A stretch of DNA of 64,000 nucleotides from Alphaproteobacteria bacterium (GTDB lineage: Bacteria; Pseudomonadota; Alphaproteobacteria; Rhizobiales; GCA-2746425), in assembly GCA_024743215.1 (NCBI GenBank), contig JANSWZ010000015.1, positions 1-64,000 on the forward strand. Reading direction: 5' to 3'. Below the pieces are notes generated by a model. It saw nothing but the letters and a program-made list of their open reading frames with translations. It made no database searches and was not told the DNA's origin. The position numbers and the translations under genes were made by a program. How positions within the stretch are numbered: position 1 is the stretch's first letter; every line of letters begins with the position of its first letter. Shown here piece after piece: positions 1-10,155 of this stretch.

Positions 1-74
1 AAGACGAATTCCACCTCGCAGCTACTGCGCAAAACCTCAGAAAACTAGCGAAACTCATCCCCCAAGCAGCGTAA
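1..74 (+). pseudogene. C-terminal end of a transposase, cut by the window edge (IS1182-like?)
   Basis: Reading from base 3, 23 codons run to a TAA at 72-74 and give a basic tail containing AATAQNLRKLAKL. This kind of ending (AxAQNLRKLAKL followed by a short polar tail) is typical of IS1182-type transposases of Alphaproteobacteria. Only the tail is visible, so the family is uncertain and it is unknown whether the full gene is intact to the left. The bases after the stop up to about 200 carry no gene and probably include the end of the insertion sequence. Confidence 0.45.
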
Positions 75-207
75 AACCCAATAGGAAGCAACGCGGCCAG
101 TTTCCAAAGCCGATAACAACAAAGCCTTTTTCATCAAAATCAGCTCCTTGCAGCCTTTCGCTGCGGATGACACTAAGGTCCGCAATGGGCCGTGATTGGC
201 TGCCGTC

Positions 208-1146
208 TCAAATCGGTGGAGCTGCGCGCTCGGTGATCAACTGTCTGGCAGTTACCCTTTCCCGGTGTATCATATACAGCCCTGCGCCGATAATGATGGC
301 GATGCCGGTCAGGGTTAAAGCGTTCGGAAAATCGTGGAACACCAAATAGCCAAATAGGGTTGCCACTGGCAATTCCAGATACTGCAATGGGGCCAACGTG
401 GCCGAGGGCGCCAACGACAGTGCATAGGTCATCAACATATGGCTCAACGTGGCGAAAAACCCAACTCCCAACAGCCATAACCACGCGATGCCTGTAGGCC
501 AAACCGGATCAAGCAACTCAGACCCCGAGCCTTGGGCCAGTATCATCACTGGCAAGCAAAATAGGCTGGCGATCAGGCCGGTGTAGAATTGCAGGGTCAC
601 AGGATGAACCCGGCGCGACAGCCCGCGTGTCACAAGTATATAGAACGCGAACCCCACTGCCGTACCAAGCGGAAACAGCGCTACAGTACCAAAGGCTGCA
701 AAACTGGGTTGGATCACGAATATGACACCTACAAATCCCACGATTGCTGCCCCCACCCGGCGCGGGCCCACATCTTCGCCGAGGTAGAACTTGCCTACAA
801 GCAACACAATGAACGGGGCCACAAACACAATCGCCAGTGCATCTGCCAGAGGCATCACGCGGATTGCGGCGATAAAACAAAACGTCGCGACAAGTAAAAG
901 CGCCGCGCGAACCACCAGCGCCAACCATTGTCCTGGTGCGACCCGCAACGACAACCCCATGATCCAGATAAACGGCCCCATCAGCACGCACTGCACGACA
1001 AAGCGTGCCGTCGTTATCTGCCCCACTGGCACGGTGGCTGACGCCAGCTTGGCCGCCACATCAAGAATGGGGGCGGTCAAGCAAAACCCTAGCATCAGCG
1101 CGACACCGGCTAGAATGTGGTCCGTGGAAGAGGTGGCTTTGTTCAT
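208..1146 (-). CDS. EamA/DMT-family transporter
   Basis: A 312-residue integral membrane protein with about ten hydrophobic segments arranged as two five-helix EamA halves, the normal size and build for the drug/metabolite transporter superfamily. The second half contains the stretch LAPLQYLELPVATLFGYL, a common signature of the second EamA repeat. Members export metabolites or amino acids across the inner membrane; the substrate cannot be read from sequence. It stands alone, between the transposase tail and a small hypothetical gene, with no operon partner. A second EamA gene lies at 12745-13665 but is clearly diverged. Confidence 0.85.
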   Translation of the reverse strand: MNKATSSTDHILAGVALMLGFCLTAPILDVAAKLASATVPVGQITTARFVVQCVLMGPFIWIMGLSLRVAPGQWLALVVRAALLLVATFCFIAAIRVMPLADALAIVFVAPFIVLLVGKFYLGEDVGPRRVGAAIVGFVGVIFVIQPSFAAFGTVALFPLGTAVGFAFYILVTRGLSRRVHPVTLQFYTGLIASLFCLPVMILAQGSGSELLDPVWPTGIAWLWLLGVGFFATLSHMLMTYALSLAPSATLAPLQYLELPVATLFGYLVFHDFPNALTLTGIAIIIGAGLYMIHRERVTARQLITERAAPPI

Positions 1147-1405
1147 GATTCCATCGTAAATGTATCACCCAACACGCACCATTCTCTTTGCGACGCCAGG
1201 CGGTGAGTAAGAGCGCAGCTATGAATGACTGCTTCGCGGAAATCAATTGTGATCGCTGAAGGTGAGCGTTGGGCTGAATGAAGCTGAGGGTGCACGAGTG
1301 ATACGGCCCGGCGAATTCACACTTTGAGCTCAAAGTTTCACCTGTTGCGGCGCTAATCGATATCCTCCCTATGGATGAACCTGGCTGGCACAGGGACGCC
1401 TGGCT

Positions 1406-1732
1406 TTACCGGGTGTTGCTCACAACATGTCCGACAAGGTTGCCGTCGAGCGTATAGTTTTGACCGGATGTCCAACCATTTTCGTCAAGAGCTTCCCGCA
1501 CCTGATTGCTGCTGATGTGTTTGTCACGAGACTTCTTGTTGCAGGTAACGATCATCACTTCCTGCTTGTGCCCGGAATTCCTGGCGAGCCAGTTCCGAAG
1601 CTCCTGCTCTGATGAAACCCTTATCCGCTTCAGTTTTGGTATGATCATGCCATGTAATCCTGTGGGATCCGCCATTCTTCGTAGGAGGAAGCTGCCATTG
1701 CCGGCCTTTGATTGTCCATCCCAAAAATTCAC
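1406..1732 (-). CDS. small conserved-looking hypothetical protein
   Basis: A 108-residue soluble basic protein without a signal peptide or membrane segment. The central part (RIRVSSEQELRNWL, then EVMIVTCNKKSRDKHIS, and a C-terminal tryptophan/glycine-rich part ending in DGNLVGHVVS) looks like a compact real domain rather than a shadow frame, and I recall similar small proteins in Rhizobiales genomes, though no function. The listed start is GTG with AAGG shortly upstream. An internal ATG at 1675 would give an 89-residue protein starting MADPTGLHG and keeps all the domain-like sequence. No partner genes. Confidence 0.6.
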   Translation of the reverse strand: MNFWDGQSKAGNGSFLLRRMADPTGLHGMIIPKLKRIRVSSEQELRNWLARNSGHKQEVMIVTCNKKSRDKHISSNQVREALDENGWTSGQNYTLDGNLVGHVVSNTR

Positions 1733-1789
1733 CGGTAGCCTTGGATGGATCCAAATCGCTTGGTCAGCAATCCTATGCCATGGCCGAAC

Positions 1790-3142
1790 CTATGTCTGCC
1801 GAGCGCTTTTTGCGGCAAATGATAAAACGATTAAACCCGCAACCAGAAACACAATCAGAGCGCTGATGCCGATGCGCTGGGATTGCGAGATGAAGGTCAG
1901 CAATCCAACGGCCAGCGGCCCGGCAAAACTGGTGACCTTGCCGACCATCGCATACAGCCCATAGGCGCCCGTGCGCTCATGCGGTTGCGTGATTTCTGCA
2001 AGATAGGTGCGGCTTGCGGATTGCAGCGGACCTGCCGCCGCGCCAATGACACCGCCGATCAGATAGTAGCTCAATTCGGCAATGCTGGTGGACACCGGCA
2101 CCACAAACAAAATGGCGGACTTTTCAACGGACAGAATGGCAATTGAGGACAGGATGAGAAGGATGATACTGCCCTTGATGACCGCAATGGAGCCAAGGCG
2201 ATCATTCAGGCGTCCACCGATCAATGCGCCGACAACGCCGGTAATGGTCAGAAAAATGCCAAAAATGCCAAGCTTGGTTGTATCCCAGCCAAACACGCTT
2301 TGGGCATAAATGCCGCCAAAGGCAAAGAGGGCAATCAATCCGTCCACATACAGCATATGGGCCAGAAGATAGAGAAACAGTGGCCTGTCCTGTCGCGCGT
2401 GTTTTACCCGAGTGATGAGATCGCTGACGCCCTGTCGGGCGGCTTTGGCAAAAGATATGCTTTGCCGCTTGGCACTGTCCGGCGTGAACAGAAACAAGGG
2501 CAATACGAACACCAGATACCACAGCGCCGTCAACGGACCTGTCGCGCGAGTTCCTTCGGCTGTAACCGGGTCAAGGCCGAACAGCGGCTCCATGCCCAAC
2601 AGTGTTTTGCCGCTTTCAGGCGAGGCCACCAGAAAGCCCAGCATGATGACAAGAGACACAAGGCCACCTGCATAGCCAATGGCCCATCCGGTCCCGGACA
2701 GACGCCCAAGACGCTCGGGCGGCACCAGATCCGGCATCATGGCATTGGTGAAAACGGTGGAAAATTCCGCGCCGATGGTCACCAGAACATAGGCCCCCAG
2801 TACCAGCAAGATAGCGGCCGTGTGAGAGCCGCCAGGTGCCAGAGGTTCAGAGAACCACAACAACAGGGCCCCGACCATCAGCAGCACGGAAAAGCTGGCA
2901 ATCCAGGGTTTGCGACGACCCGTTATGTCTGCAATCGACCCCAGCAAAGGAGACAGAACCGCAATCAGAATCCCGGCGGTTGCGGTGGCATATCCCCAAT
3001 AGGCCTGACCTGCGACACCATCCTCCATGAACCTGCCGGCAAAGTAGGGCGCGAAGATAAAGGTGGTGATCAATGTAAAGACCGGCTGGGTTGCCCAGTC
3101 AAACATCAGCCAGCCGAAAATTCCCCGCCTGGACACGGTCAT
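1790..3142 (-). CDS. MFS transporter of the UMF1/Atg22-like family
   Basis: 450 residues with about twelve membrane segments. The N-terminus (GWLMFDWATQPVFTLITTFIFAPYF) is the hallmark opening of the UMF1 branch of the major facilitator superfamily, which is related to the yeast vacuolar effluxer Atg22. The loop after helix 2 holds the MFS signature GSIADITGRRKPW. Such proteins are thought to export amino acids or similar small solutes; the substrate here is unknown. The gene follows the NAD-glutamate dehydrogenase on the same strand with a gap of about 55 bases, so co-transcription is possible, which would fit amino-acid metabolism. Family call is firm, substrate is not. Confidence 0.85.
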   Translation of the reverse strand: MTVSRRGIFGWLMFDWATQPVFTLITTFIFAPYFAGRFMEDGVAGQAYWGYATATAGILIAVLSPLLGSIADITGRRKPWIASFSVLLMVGALLLWFSEPLAPGGSHTAAILLVLGAYVLVTIGAEFSTVFTNAMMPDLVPPERLGRLSGTGWAIGYAGGLVSLVIMLGFLVASPESGKTLLGMEPLFGLDPVTAEGTRATGPLTALWYLVFVLPLFLFTPDSAKRQSISFAKAARQGVSDLITRVKHARQDRPLFLYLLAHMLYVDGLIALFAFGGIYAQSVFGWDTTKLGIFGIFLTITGVVGALIGGRLNDRLGSIAVIKGSIILLILSSIAILSVEKSAILFVVPVSTSIAELSYYLIGGVIGAAAGPLQSASRTYLAEITQPHERTGAYGLYAMVGKVTSFAGPLAVGLLTFISQSQRIGISALIVFLVAGLIVLSFAAKSARQT

Positions 3143-3196
3143 AAAAATCTCCTGATAGGCGCCTGGCCGGTTTGGCCGGTTAGCCCAAAGGGTTGA

Positions 3197-6100
3197 TCAG
3201 CTTCCTGCCAGATCCGATAGCAGCCCGGCGGCAACAGCGAGTTTGGAAACGGTCAGTGTTCCGCTTTCAACAACGCCCTCGACGGCCTGGCTGGTCCGTT
3301 CGATTCCAGCTCCCTGATCTGCAATCCAGACAGCAATGTCAACCTTGTTGGCGGGGCTGGCTGTCAGCACATCGGATGTAATGGCCCGGTGAGCTTCTCC
3401 CAGCACCTGCCGCGCACGCTGAACAGCAAGACCGTCGAAATAATCAGAGATCGGAATACTCTGCGCCAAAGCGTCCAGACGTCCCAGTCTGAACAGACCG
3501 GCAACCTCCAGATAGGCTTCCGCTGCTTCCTGCAGCGAGCGTTTGCTGTTTTGCGCAATCAGTACGATATCCGGCAACATGGCTTCCAGCGACAAGCCTG
3601 CAATGCGTTCGGCAAGAGCGGCAGGAACACCGCCTTCCACAAAGCGGGCCGTGGCGTCGGCCACCCGATTTTTCAGATAATCCGGCAGATATGGCGTAAG
3701 CGCTCCGCGCAATGTGCTGATGCCGGTTGCGAAATTGTCCACCACACCGGAAATGCCCTGGCTCATATCCGCATTTTTCAGGAACCAGATGATCCGTCCG
3801 ATCAGCAACTCGCGCACTTGCGCATAGAGTTCGAGTTGCAACTGACCATCAATTTTTGTGTCCAGACCATCGATCGCGGCATTCAATTCAGTCAATCCGA
3901 AACTGTCACGAACGATAGCGAAGGCGCGGGTGATTTCAGCAGGGGCGGCACCACTTTGATCGGCCACCCGTGTCAAAATCGTGGCACCGCCGCGATTGAT
4001 GAGAGAGTTGGCGAGCATGGTGGCGATGATTTCCCGCCGCAATCTGTGCGCTGAAATCTCGTCCACATAGGACTTGGCCATTTTCTTTGGAAAATAGCGG
4101 AACAATTCCTTGGCAAGATACGGATCATCCGGCACATCGGAGGCCAGAAGATCGTCAAACAGCACAATTTTGGCATAGGCCAGCAGCACTGCAATTTCAG
4201 GCCGCGACAGGGGTTCGCCACTCGACAGTTTTTCGTTCATGGCAGCATCATCGGGCAGCAATTCCACCACCCGGTCAAGCAATCCGCGATCTTCAAGCTG
4301 GTCCATCAACCGCGCCTGGAAGCCAAAATCATCCATGCCTTCGCGTTCTGTCAAAGACAGTGACAAGGTCTGGAAGTAATTGTTACGCAGCACCAGATCG
4401 GCCACTTCATCGGTCATGGAGGCAAGAAAGCGATTGCGCTTTTTCAGATCAATCTTTTCGCTGCGCACGGCGGCACCCAGCGCGATCTTGATATTCACTT
4501 CCATATCGGAGGAATTCACTCCGGCCGAATTGTCAATCGCATCTGTGTTGACCCGGCCACCGCACCGATCATATTCAATGCGGGCTCTTTGGGTCACGCC
4601 CAGATTTGCGCCTTCCCCAATGGCCTTCGCCCGGACCTCAGGTGCCGTAATGCGAATGGCATCATTGGCCTTGTCACCGGCATCCGCATCGGTTTCTGTC
4701 GTGGCGCGGATATAAGTACCAATGCCGCCGAACCACAGAAGGTCGGTATCCAGTTTCAAAATGGCTGTCAGAATGTCATTGGGTGCTGCCTTGTCGGCAG
4801 ACAGACCCAGAAGTTGCTTCATCGGGGCTGACAGGGGAATGGATTTGGCGCTGCGCGAGAACACACCACCGCCCTTGGAAATGAGTTTTGTATTGTAATC
4901 CTGCCAAGAGGATCGACCCATATCAAACAGCCGTTTGCGCTCTTCCCAGGTGCTGGCTGGATCGGGGTCGGGATCAATGAAAATGTCCCGGTGATCGAAA
5001 GCCGCCACCAGTTTCGTTGCCTTGGACAGCAGCATGCCATTGCCAAACACATCGCCAGACATATCGCCGACACCACAGGCGGTGAAGGGCTCTGTCTGAA
5101 TGTCCCGGTTCAATTCGCGGAAATGGCGTTTGACCGCTTCCCAGCCACCACGGGCGGTAATGCCCATTTTCTTGTGGTCATAACCAACTGATCCGCCGGA
5201 TGCGAAAGCATCGCCGAGCCAGAAATCATGCCCTTCGGAAATGCCATTGGCTGTATCGGAAAACGTGGCTGTTCCCTTATCAGCTGCCACAACCAGATAG
5301 GGATCATCTGGCTCAAGACGCAGCACATTCTTGGGCGGCACCACTTTGTCGCCATCCAGATTGTCGGTGATATCCAGAAGGCTGCTGATGAAAATCTTGT
5401 AGGCATCGCGGCCAGCTTCAAACCAGGCCTCGCGTCCGGCAGCCGGGTCAGGCAGTTGTTTTGGATAGAAACCACCTTTGGATCCAACGGGTACGATAAC
5501 TGCGTTCTTGACCTGTTGCGCTTTCACCAGCCCCAGAACTTCTGTGCGGAAATCCTGTGCCCGGTCTGACCAGCGCAATCCGCCGCGCGCAACCTTGCCA
5601 AAGCGCAAATGCACGCCTTCGACATCGGGGCTATAGACGAAAATTTCCCGGAAAGGACGCGGCGCAGGCAGCTCTTCCACCTGACGAGAGTCGATTTTCA
5701 GGGAGATGACGCGTCCGGGCTGGCCGTCCTCATCCACTTGATAAAAATTCGTTCGCACGCTGCTTTTGATGACATTGGCAAAACGCCTTAAAATCCGGTC
5801 ATCATCCAGGCTGACCACATCATCCAGCGCTGTGACGAACCGGTCAAAACAGGCCTCCTCCGCTGACGGATCTGCATTGGCCGGGTCAAAGCGCGCATGA
5901 AACAGCGTCACCAACTCACTTGCAATTGCACTGTAGCGGTTCAGGGTGGACCACATGTAATCCTGAGAAAACGGAATGCCTGCCTGACGCAGATAGCGTG
6001 AGACAGCGCGTAACAACGCAATGTCGCGCCATGCCAGCCCGCCATTCAAAATCAGCGCATTATAGCCGTCATTTTCTGCCCGGCCTTGCCAGATGGCCAG

Positions 6101-7975
6101 AAAGCAATCGGTCAGCTTCGCGCCCAATTCCGATATGTCCACTGCACCGGAATTGGCCTGCAGTGTCATGTCATAAAGAAAGACGGACGGATTGTCAGTT
6201 GGTGTGATCTGATAGGTCCGCTCATTGAGCGCAGCAAAGCCCATATTTTCCAGCAAGGGAACGCGCTTCGACAATGGCAGGGCTTGCCCGGCCGCATAGA
6301 CTTTGAGACTGACACGATCATCTGGCATGTCGGCATGTCGGCCGAAGGAAATCGAGATGTCCTCTCCCTCGCCCATGGCATCCAGCCGTCTGATGTCATC
6401 AACAGCCTGTGCGCCGGAAAACGCATCCTGATAGGCAACCGGGAAGGCTCCTTCATAAATGCCAGCGCTTGAGGAACCAAGAGCAGCGCTCAGTCCATCA
6501 TCCCAGGTGCGCACAATATCGCTGATCTGTGCCTCAAGCTCAGCCTGATCGAGTTTCGGTGTTTCGCCTTCAGAGCGTCCGATAATAAAGTGGACGCGGG
6601 CCATATTGCCTTCCGGGAAGGCTGGATAATAGGCCGAGAGGCGGCCTTGATAGACCGTTTTCAGATAGTCGCCGATGCGGGTGCGCACTGTGGAATTATA
6701 GCGATCACGCGGCACATAGACCAGAACCGAAACAAAGCGGTCAAACTTATCGAGCCGGGACAGAACACGCAGGCGGGGACGTTCATCCAACTGGCGAATC
6801 TTGTCAGCAAATTCGGACAGGGTATCCAGATCCACCTGGAACAATTCATCGCGCGGGTAGCTTTCAGCCACGTTCAACAGGGCCTTGCCTGCATGGCTGT
6901 CCTTGTCGAATTCGGAGTTTTCCAGCAGCATTTCAACTTTTGTGCGCAGCATCGGTATCTGCTTCACAGAGCGCGTATAGGCGGTGGAGGTGAACAGGCC
7001 GACAATGCGCAACTCGCCCGACAATTTGCCATTGTCGTCAAAGGTTTTGACGCCCACATAATCCATATAGGTGGAGCGGTGGACCCGGGATTTGACATTG
7101 GCTTTGGTAATGATCAGCGGTTCGGGGGCCATGAAGAATTCGCGGATTTCCGGCGTCATCGTCACAAGCTCACGGCCACGACGCAGCACGTGCACATCAG
7201 GGTCACGCAAGATGCCAAGGCCACCATCATTGTTGCGTTTCAGGGTGCCGCGCTTCGGGCCACCGGAAAATGAATAATTACGCATGCCGAGGAAGGTGAA
7301 ATTCTGATCCACCAGCCACTGCAGAAAGGCAACCGCCTCATTGATTTCGTCTGTCGGCAGTGGTGGCGGATTGGTTTTGTAATTCAGGATAGTTTCTTCA
7401 AGACGCAGCAGCATGGACTTCCAGTCCTGCACGGCCATGCGCACATCTTTCAGCATCAAATGAAGGTTTTTCTCCAGTGCATCCTTTGCATCAGGATCGG
7501 CAAACGCATCGATCTCGATATGAATCACACTTTCACGAATGGCACGGGCCTGCGGACTTTTCTTGTGATGGGCTTTCAGCCCCTCCAGTGCGCCCTTTTT
7601 GTCGCGGGTAACAGACAGTACCGGGTGCAAAACAAGCGCAATGTCAGCGCCCGCCTTTTGCAACTCGGACATCACGCTGTCGAACAGAAACGGCATATTG
7701 TCATTGATGACCTGAACGCTCAGGCCTTCTGATCGTGCCTTGGAGGGATGAATCGAGACAATTTCTGTTTCTGGCTTTCGGCGCAATAAACGATCATGCG
7801 CATCTCGGGCGATCGCACCAAGCGCCTCGTTGGGGAAAGCGGCAATATCTTCCGAAGCGGCATTTTCAAACAACAGTCCGGCAAAATCCCCGAGCGGCTT
7901 TTCTTTGCTTTTCGTGAAGGCTGATTTGACAGTTCGAATGATGCTGTCACGAGTCTTGTCTTTGGCCAGTGTCAT
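3197..7975 (-). CDS. gdhB: NAD-dependent glutamate dehydrogenase, large 180-kDa type
   Basis: About 1590 residues, the usual size of the large NAD-GDH class. It converts glutamate to 2-oxoglutarate and ammonium in the cytosol, linking amino-acid catabolism to the TCA cycle. The long N-terminal half contains the ACT-like regulatory region; the catalytic core has the lysine-glycine-rich motif VPVGSKGGFYPK near residue 830 and the nucleotide-binding segment GEGANLGVT near residue 1120, followed by the conserved DNSAGVNSSDMEVN. The open frame extends to 8044, but GGGGAG stands 5 bases before the ATG at 7975 (an ATG also at 7978), so I place the start there. The UMF1 permease follows on the same strand. 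The symbol gdhB (gdh2 in some species) is by family. Confidence 0.95.
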   Translation of the reverse strand: MTLAKDKTRDSIIRTVKSAFTKSKEKPLGDFAGLLFENAASEDIAAFPNEALGAIARDAHDRLLRRKPETEIVSIHPSKARSEGLSVQVINDNMPFLFDSVMSELQKAGADIALVLHPVLSVTRDKKGALEGLKAHHKKSPQARAIRESVIHIEIDAFADPDAKDALEKNLHLMLKDVRMAVQDWKSMLLRLEETILNYKTNPPPLPTDEINEAVAFLQWLVDQNFTFLGMRNYSFSGGPKRGTLKRNNDGGLGILRDPDVHVLRRGRELVTMTPEIREFFMAPEPLIITKANVKSRVHRSTYMDYVGVKTFDDNGKLSGELRIVGLFTSTAYTRSVKQIPMLRTKVEMLLENSEFDKDSHAGKALLNVAESYPRDELFQVDLDTLSEFADKIRQLDERPRLRVLSRLDKFDRFVSVLVYVPRDRYNSTVRTRIGDYLKTVYQGRLSAYYPAFPEGNMARVHFIIGRSEGETPKLDQAELEAQISDIVRTWDDGLSAALGSSSAGIYEGAFPVAYQDAFSGAQAVDDIRRLDAMGEGEDISISFGRHADMPDDRVSLKVYAAGQALPLSKRVPLLENMGFAALNERTYQITPTDNPSVFLYDMTLQANSGAVDISELGAKLTDCFLAIWQGRAENDGYNALILNGGLAWRDIALLRAVSRYLRQAGIPFSQDYMWSTLNRYSAIASELVTLFHARFDPANADPSAEEACFDRFVTALDDVVSLDDDRILRRFANVIKSSVRTNFYQVDEDGQPGRVISLKIDSRQVEELPAPRPFREIFVYSPDVEGVHLRFGKVARGGLRWSDRAQDFRTEVLGLVKAQQVKNAVIVPVGSKGGFYPKQLPDPAAGREAWFEAGRDAYKIFISSLLDITDNLDGDKVVPPKNVLRLEPDDPYLVVAADKGTATFSDTANGISEGHDFWLGDAFASGGSVGYDHKKMGITARGGWEAVKRHFRELNRDIQTEPFTACGVGDMSGDVFGNGMLLSKATKLVAAFDHRDIFIDPDPDPASTWEERKRLFDMGRSSWQDYNTKLISKGGGVFSRSAKSIPLSAPMKQLLGLSADKAAPNDILTAILKLDTDLLWFGGIGTYIRATTETDADAGDKANDAIRITAPEVRAKAIGEGANLGVTQRARIEYDRCGGRVNTDAIDNSAGVNSSDMEVNIKIALGAAVRSEKIDLKKRNRFLASMTDEVADLVLRNNYFQTLSLSLTEREGMDDFGFQARLMDQLEDRGLLDRVVELLPDDAAMNEKLSSGEPLSRPEIAVLLAYAKIVLFDDLLASDVPDDPYLAKELFRYFPKKMAKSYVDEISAHRLRREIIATMLANSLINRGGATILTRVADQSGAAPAEITRAFAIVRDSFGLTELNAAIDGLDTKIDGQLQLELYAQVRELLIGRIIWFLKNADMSQGISGVVDNFATGISTLRGALTPYLPDYLKNRVADATARFVEGGVPAALAERIAGLSLEAMLPDIVLIAQNSKRSLQEAAEAYLEVAGLFRLGRLDALAQSIPISDYFDGLAVQRARQVLGEAHRAITSDVLTASPANKVDIAVWIADQGAGIERTSQAVEGVVESGTLTVSKLAVAAGLLSDLAGS

Positions 7976-8263
7976 CATGGCTCCCCAATTTGCGCTTCCC
8001 GGAGTCCATCTGAAATGCATCTCAGAACGGACTGTGTAATGCAATGTCTGCGATTACCTCGCATTGTTTTGTAAACAGCCTATCGTGAAAGATGAGTGAA
8101 CGCGAGTGTTTGCAAGCTCAGACGAGAACAGAAAACTCAATAGCAAGCCCCTGCGGCACATTATGCAATTTTAGACTGTGTGCCGCTCGACAGCCTTTCG
8201 ATCCGCCTTGTCACAGCAATGCGGAAGGGGATAAGTAGACCAACCAACATTGGAAAGTCTCTC

Positions 8264-9223
8264 TTGGAACTCGTCATCTCAATCGTATTGCCGGTCTTTG
8301 GTCTGATCGGTCTTGGCTGGCTGTCGGCTCACAGCGGCTATCTGAAAATGGCAACCGGCGATGGATTGATTGATTTCGTCTTTCGCATTGGCATTCCCCT
8401 GCTTATCTTTCGCACCATTGCCTCTGCAGATTTTACCGGCGTGCAACCCTGGAGCCTTTGGGCAAGTTATTTTTCGGGCGTTCTGATTGCGTGGGTGCTT
8501 GGAACGCTGGTTATTCGCCGGGTGTTCAAGCGAGATGCGCGAGCAGGTGTTGTCGGCGGTGTTTCATCGGCCTTTTCCAACACGGTTCTCATCGGTATTC
8601 CCCTGATATTGCGGGCTTATGACGATGAAGGCGCCGCCGCGATTTTCCTTTTGATCTCAATTCATCTGCCATTGATGATGCTGACCTGTACTCTGTTGCA
8701 GCAGCGCGCCATGCGGCTGGATGGTCTGCTGGATACAGAGACGGGCATTGCGGAGACTTTGAAAGTTGTGGTGCTGGGTCTTGTCAAAAATCCAATCATA
8801 GTGGGCATTGTTGTTGGAGGATTGTGGTATCTGCTCGGCTTGCCGCTAACCGGTCTGCCCAAAACCCTGATCGGTTATCTGGCCGATGTGGCCGGCGCGT
8901 TGGCCCTGTTTGCCATGGGCATGCAACTCCGGCGTTACGAAGTGTCCGGCAACGTGCTGCCGGCCATCTATCTGTCGATCATCAAATTGAGCGTGATGCC
9001 CGCCATCGTTCTGGTGACCGCGCTTTACATCTTCCCGCTGCCACCCTTGTGGGTGAAGGCGATGGTCGTAACGGCCGCATGCCCTGTCGGGGTCAACACC
9101 TTGTTGATCGCAGATTACTTCAAGACAGGTCAGGCGCTGGCCTCCAACACCATCACAATTTCCACAGGGCTCAGTGTGGGAACCATGGCGCTGTGGCTCT
9201 ATATTGCCGAGCTTGTGGTTTGA
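8264..9223 (+). CDS. AEC-family (auxin efflux carrier-like) permease
   Basis: A hydrophobic protein with about ten membrane segments, opening with ELVISIVLPVFGLIGLGWL, the standard first helix of AEC permeases, and with the asparagine-containing segment VGGVSSAFSNTVLIGIPL in the middle and VTAACPVGVNTLLIADYF near the end, both typical of the family. Members move small organic acids or amino-acid-like anions across the inner membrane. The open frame reaches back to a GTG at 8180 and an ATG at 8219, but neither has a ribosome site, while TTG at 8264 has GGAAAG six bases upstream and matches where family members normally begin. Start is therefore a judgement. It is divergent from gdhB. Confidence 0.85.
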   Translation: MELVISIVLPVFGLIGLGWLSAHSGYLKMATGDGLIDFVFRIGIPLLIFRTIASADFTGVQPWSLWASYFSGVLIAWVLGTLVIRRVFKRDARAGVVGGVSSAFSNTVLIGIPLILRAYDDEGAAAIFLLISIHLPLMMLTCTLLQQRAMRLDGLLDTETGIAETLKVVVLGLVKNPIIVGIVVGGLWYLLGLPLTGLPKTLIGYLADVAGALALFAMGMQLRRYEVSGNVLPAIYLSIIKLSVMPAIVLVTALYIFPLPPLWVKAMVVTAACPVGVNTLLIADYFKTGQALASNTITISTGLSVGTMALWLYIAELVV

Positions 9224-9274
9224 GGTCTTGGATAGGATTGAGTGGCCAGATATGCGCATGAATGATCAGATGAT

Positions 9275-9754
9275 TTATTGTCTGTCTGTTAGCGCGTTCT
9301 GATTGCCCAGATACTTGCAAAGATTGTCCAGCGTGGGCGTCCAGCCATCTTCGTGGAAGATGCGACTTGTTTCATCTTTCAATTGATCATGCACAAGCAC
9401 TAACTCAGTTAATTCGCCATTCGGTGTTAGCGAGACGGAGACGCGGCTGGTTTCGTCGCGCCCCTGCCAGGCCCAGGAGAATTCCAGCCTATGTGGTGGC
9501 TCAACACGCAGATAGCGTCCGTAAGCCGTCACAAAATCACCCATTTCAGGTGGCGGCTTCATTGCTGCAGCTCTTGCATCCATCACAATTCGAAATGCGC
9601 CGCCAAGCTGCAAATCGGCCTCAACCTCAATGGCTGTCATGCCAAGAGGACAGAACCAGTGCTGCATAAGGGCCGGCTTGGTCAAGGCATCCCAGATACT
9701 CTCAGGTGATGCCTTAAGCATACGCTTTTGTACGACCGAATGAGATTTGCTCAT
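9275..9754 (-). CDS. SRPBCC/AHSA1-domain protein
   Basis: A 159-residue protein of the START/Bet v1-like fold: the N-terminal KASPESIWDALTKPALMQHW is the classic AHSA1 opening, followed by alternating beta strands and a final helix (HEDGWTPTLDNLCKYL). These proteins form a hydrophobic pocket for an unknown small ligand. The gene overlaps the ArsR-family gene upstream by four bases (ATGA), the very common ArsR + AHSA1 pair in which the regulator and the ligand-binding protein are translated together. Function beyond that is unknown. Confidence 0.85.
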   Translation of the reverse strand: MSKSHSVVQKRMLKASPESIWDALTKPALMQHWFCPLGMTAIEVEADLQLGGAFRIVMDARAAAMKPPPEMGDFVTAYGRYLRVEPPHRLEFSWAWQGRDETSRVSVSLTPNGELTELVLVHDQLKDETSRIFHEDGWTPTLDNLCKYLGNQNALTDRQ

Positions 9755-10098
9755 TTGCGTGTTGTCTTGTCTGCAGGGCCGTGTTCAAGGAAGCCCTCCA
9801 GCCGATCCAGACTGCTTGACCAGAATTTTTCATAGAAGGAAAGCCAATCGAAGGCGGCTCTCAATGGCTCGGTTTGCAGACTGCAAATGTGGCGCCGACC
9901 ATCAAGTTCCTTGGCGACCAATCCTGCTGCCTGCAGCACCTGAAGGTGCTTTGAGAACCCGGCCGGAGAGAGGGGGAACGGCATTGCGAGTTCCCCGACT
10001 GCAGCCGGCCCCTCTGCCAGTTTTGCAATTGTCGCCATACGGACAGGGTCACTGAGTGCAGCGAAGGTGCGTATCAGTTCAGGGGAAGTCTCTTGCAT
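9751..10098 (-). CDS. ArsR-family winged-helix repressor
   Basis: 115 residues with the typical ArsR winged helix: LIRTFAALSDPVRMATIAKL, then the recognition helix region FPLSPAGFSKHLQVLQAAGLV and the wing GRRHICSLQ. No metal-binding cysteine pair is visible in the usual helix, so it is probably a non-metal-sensing member of the kind paired with AHSA1 proteins. It is the first gene of a two-gene unit with the AHSA1-like gene. The palindromes at 10530-10567, upstream of the next gene on the same strand, are candidate binding sites for it or for a related regulator; this is inference. Confidence 0.85.
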   Translation of the reverse strand: MQETSPELIRTFAALSDPVRMATIAKLAEGPAAVGELAMPFPLSPAGFSKHLQVLQAAGLVAKELDGRRHICSLQTEPLRAAFDWLSFYEKFWSSSLDRLEGFLEHGPADKTTRK

Positions 10099-10155
10099 CA
10101 GCTTGGTCTCCAGCCGTGGGATTGAGGTGACAGATCAGCCATTGGGGCTGCGGCC

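Noticed and set aside
2300-3196. Plus-strand open frame of 298 codons
   Set aside because: It is antisense to the MFS gene, has low-complexity Gln/Arg-rich composition and no recognisable domain.
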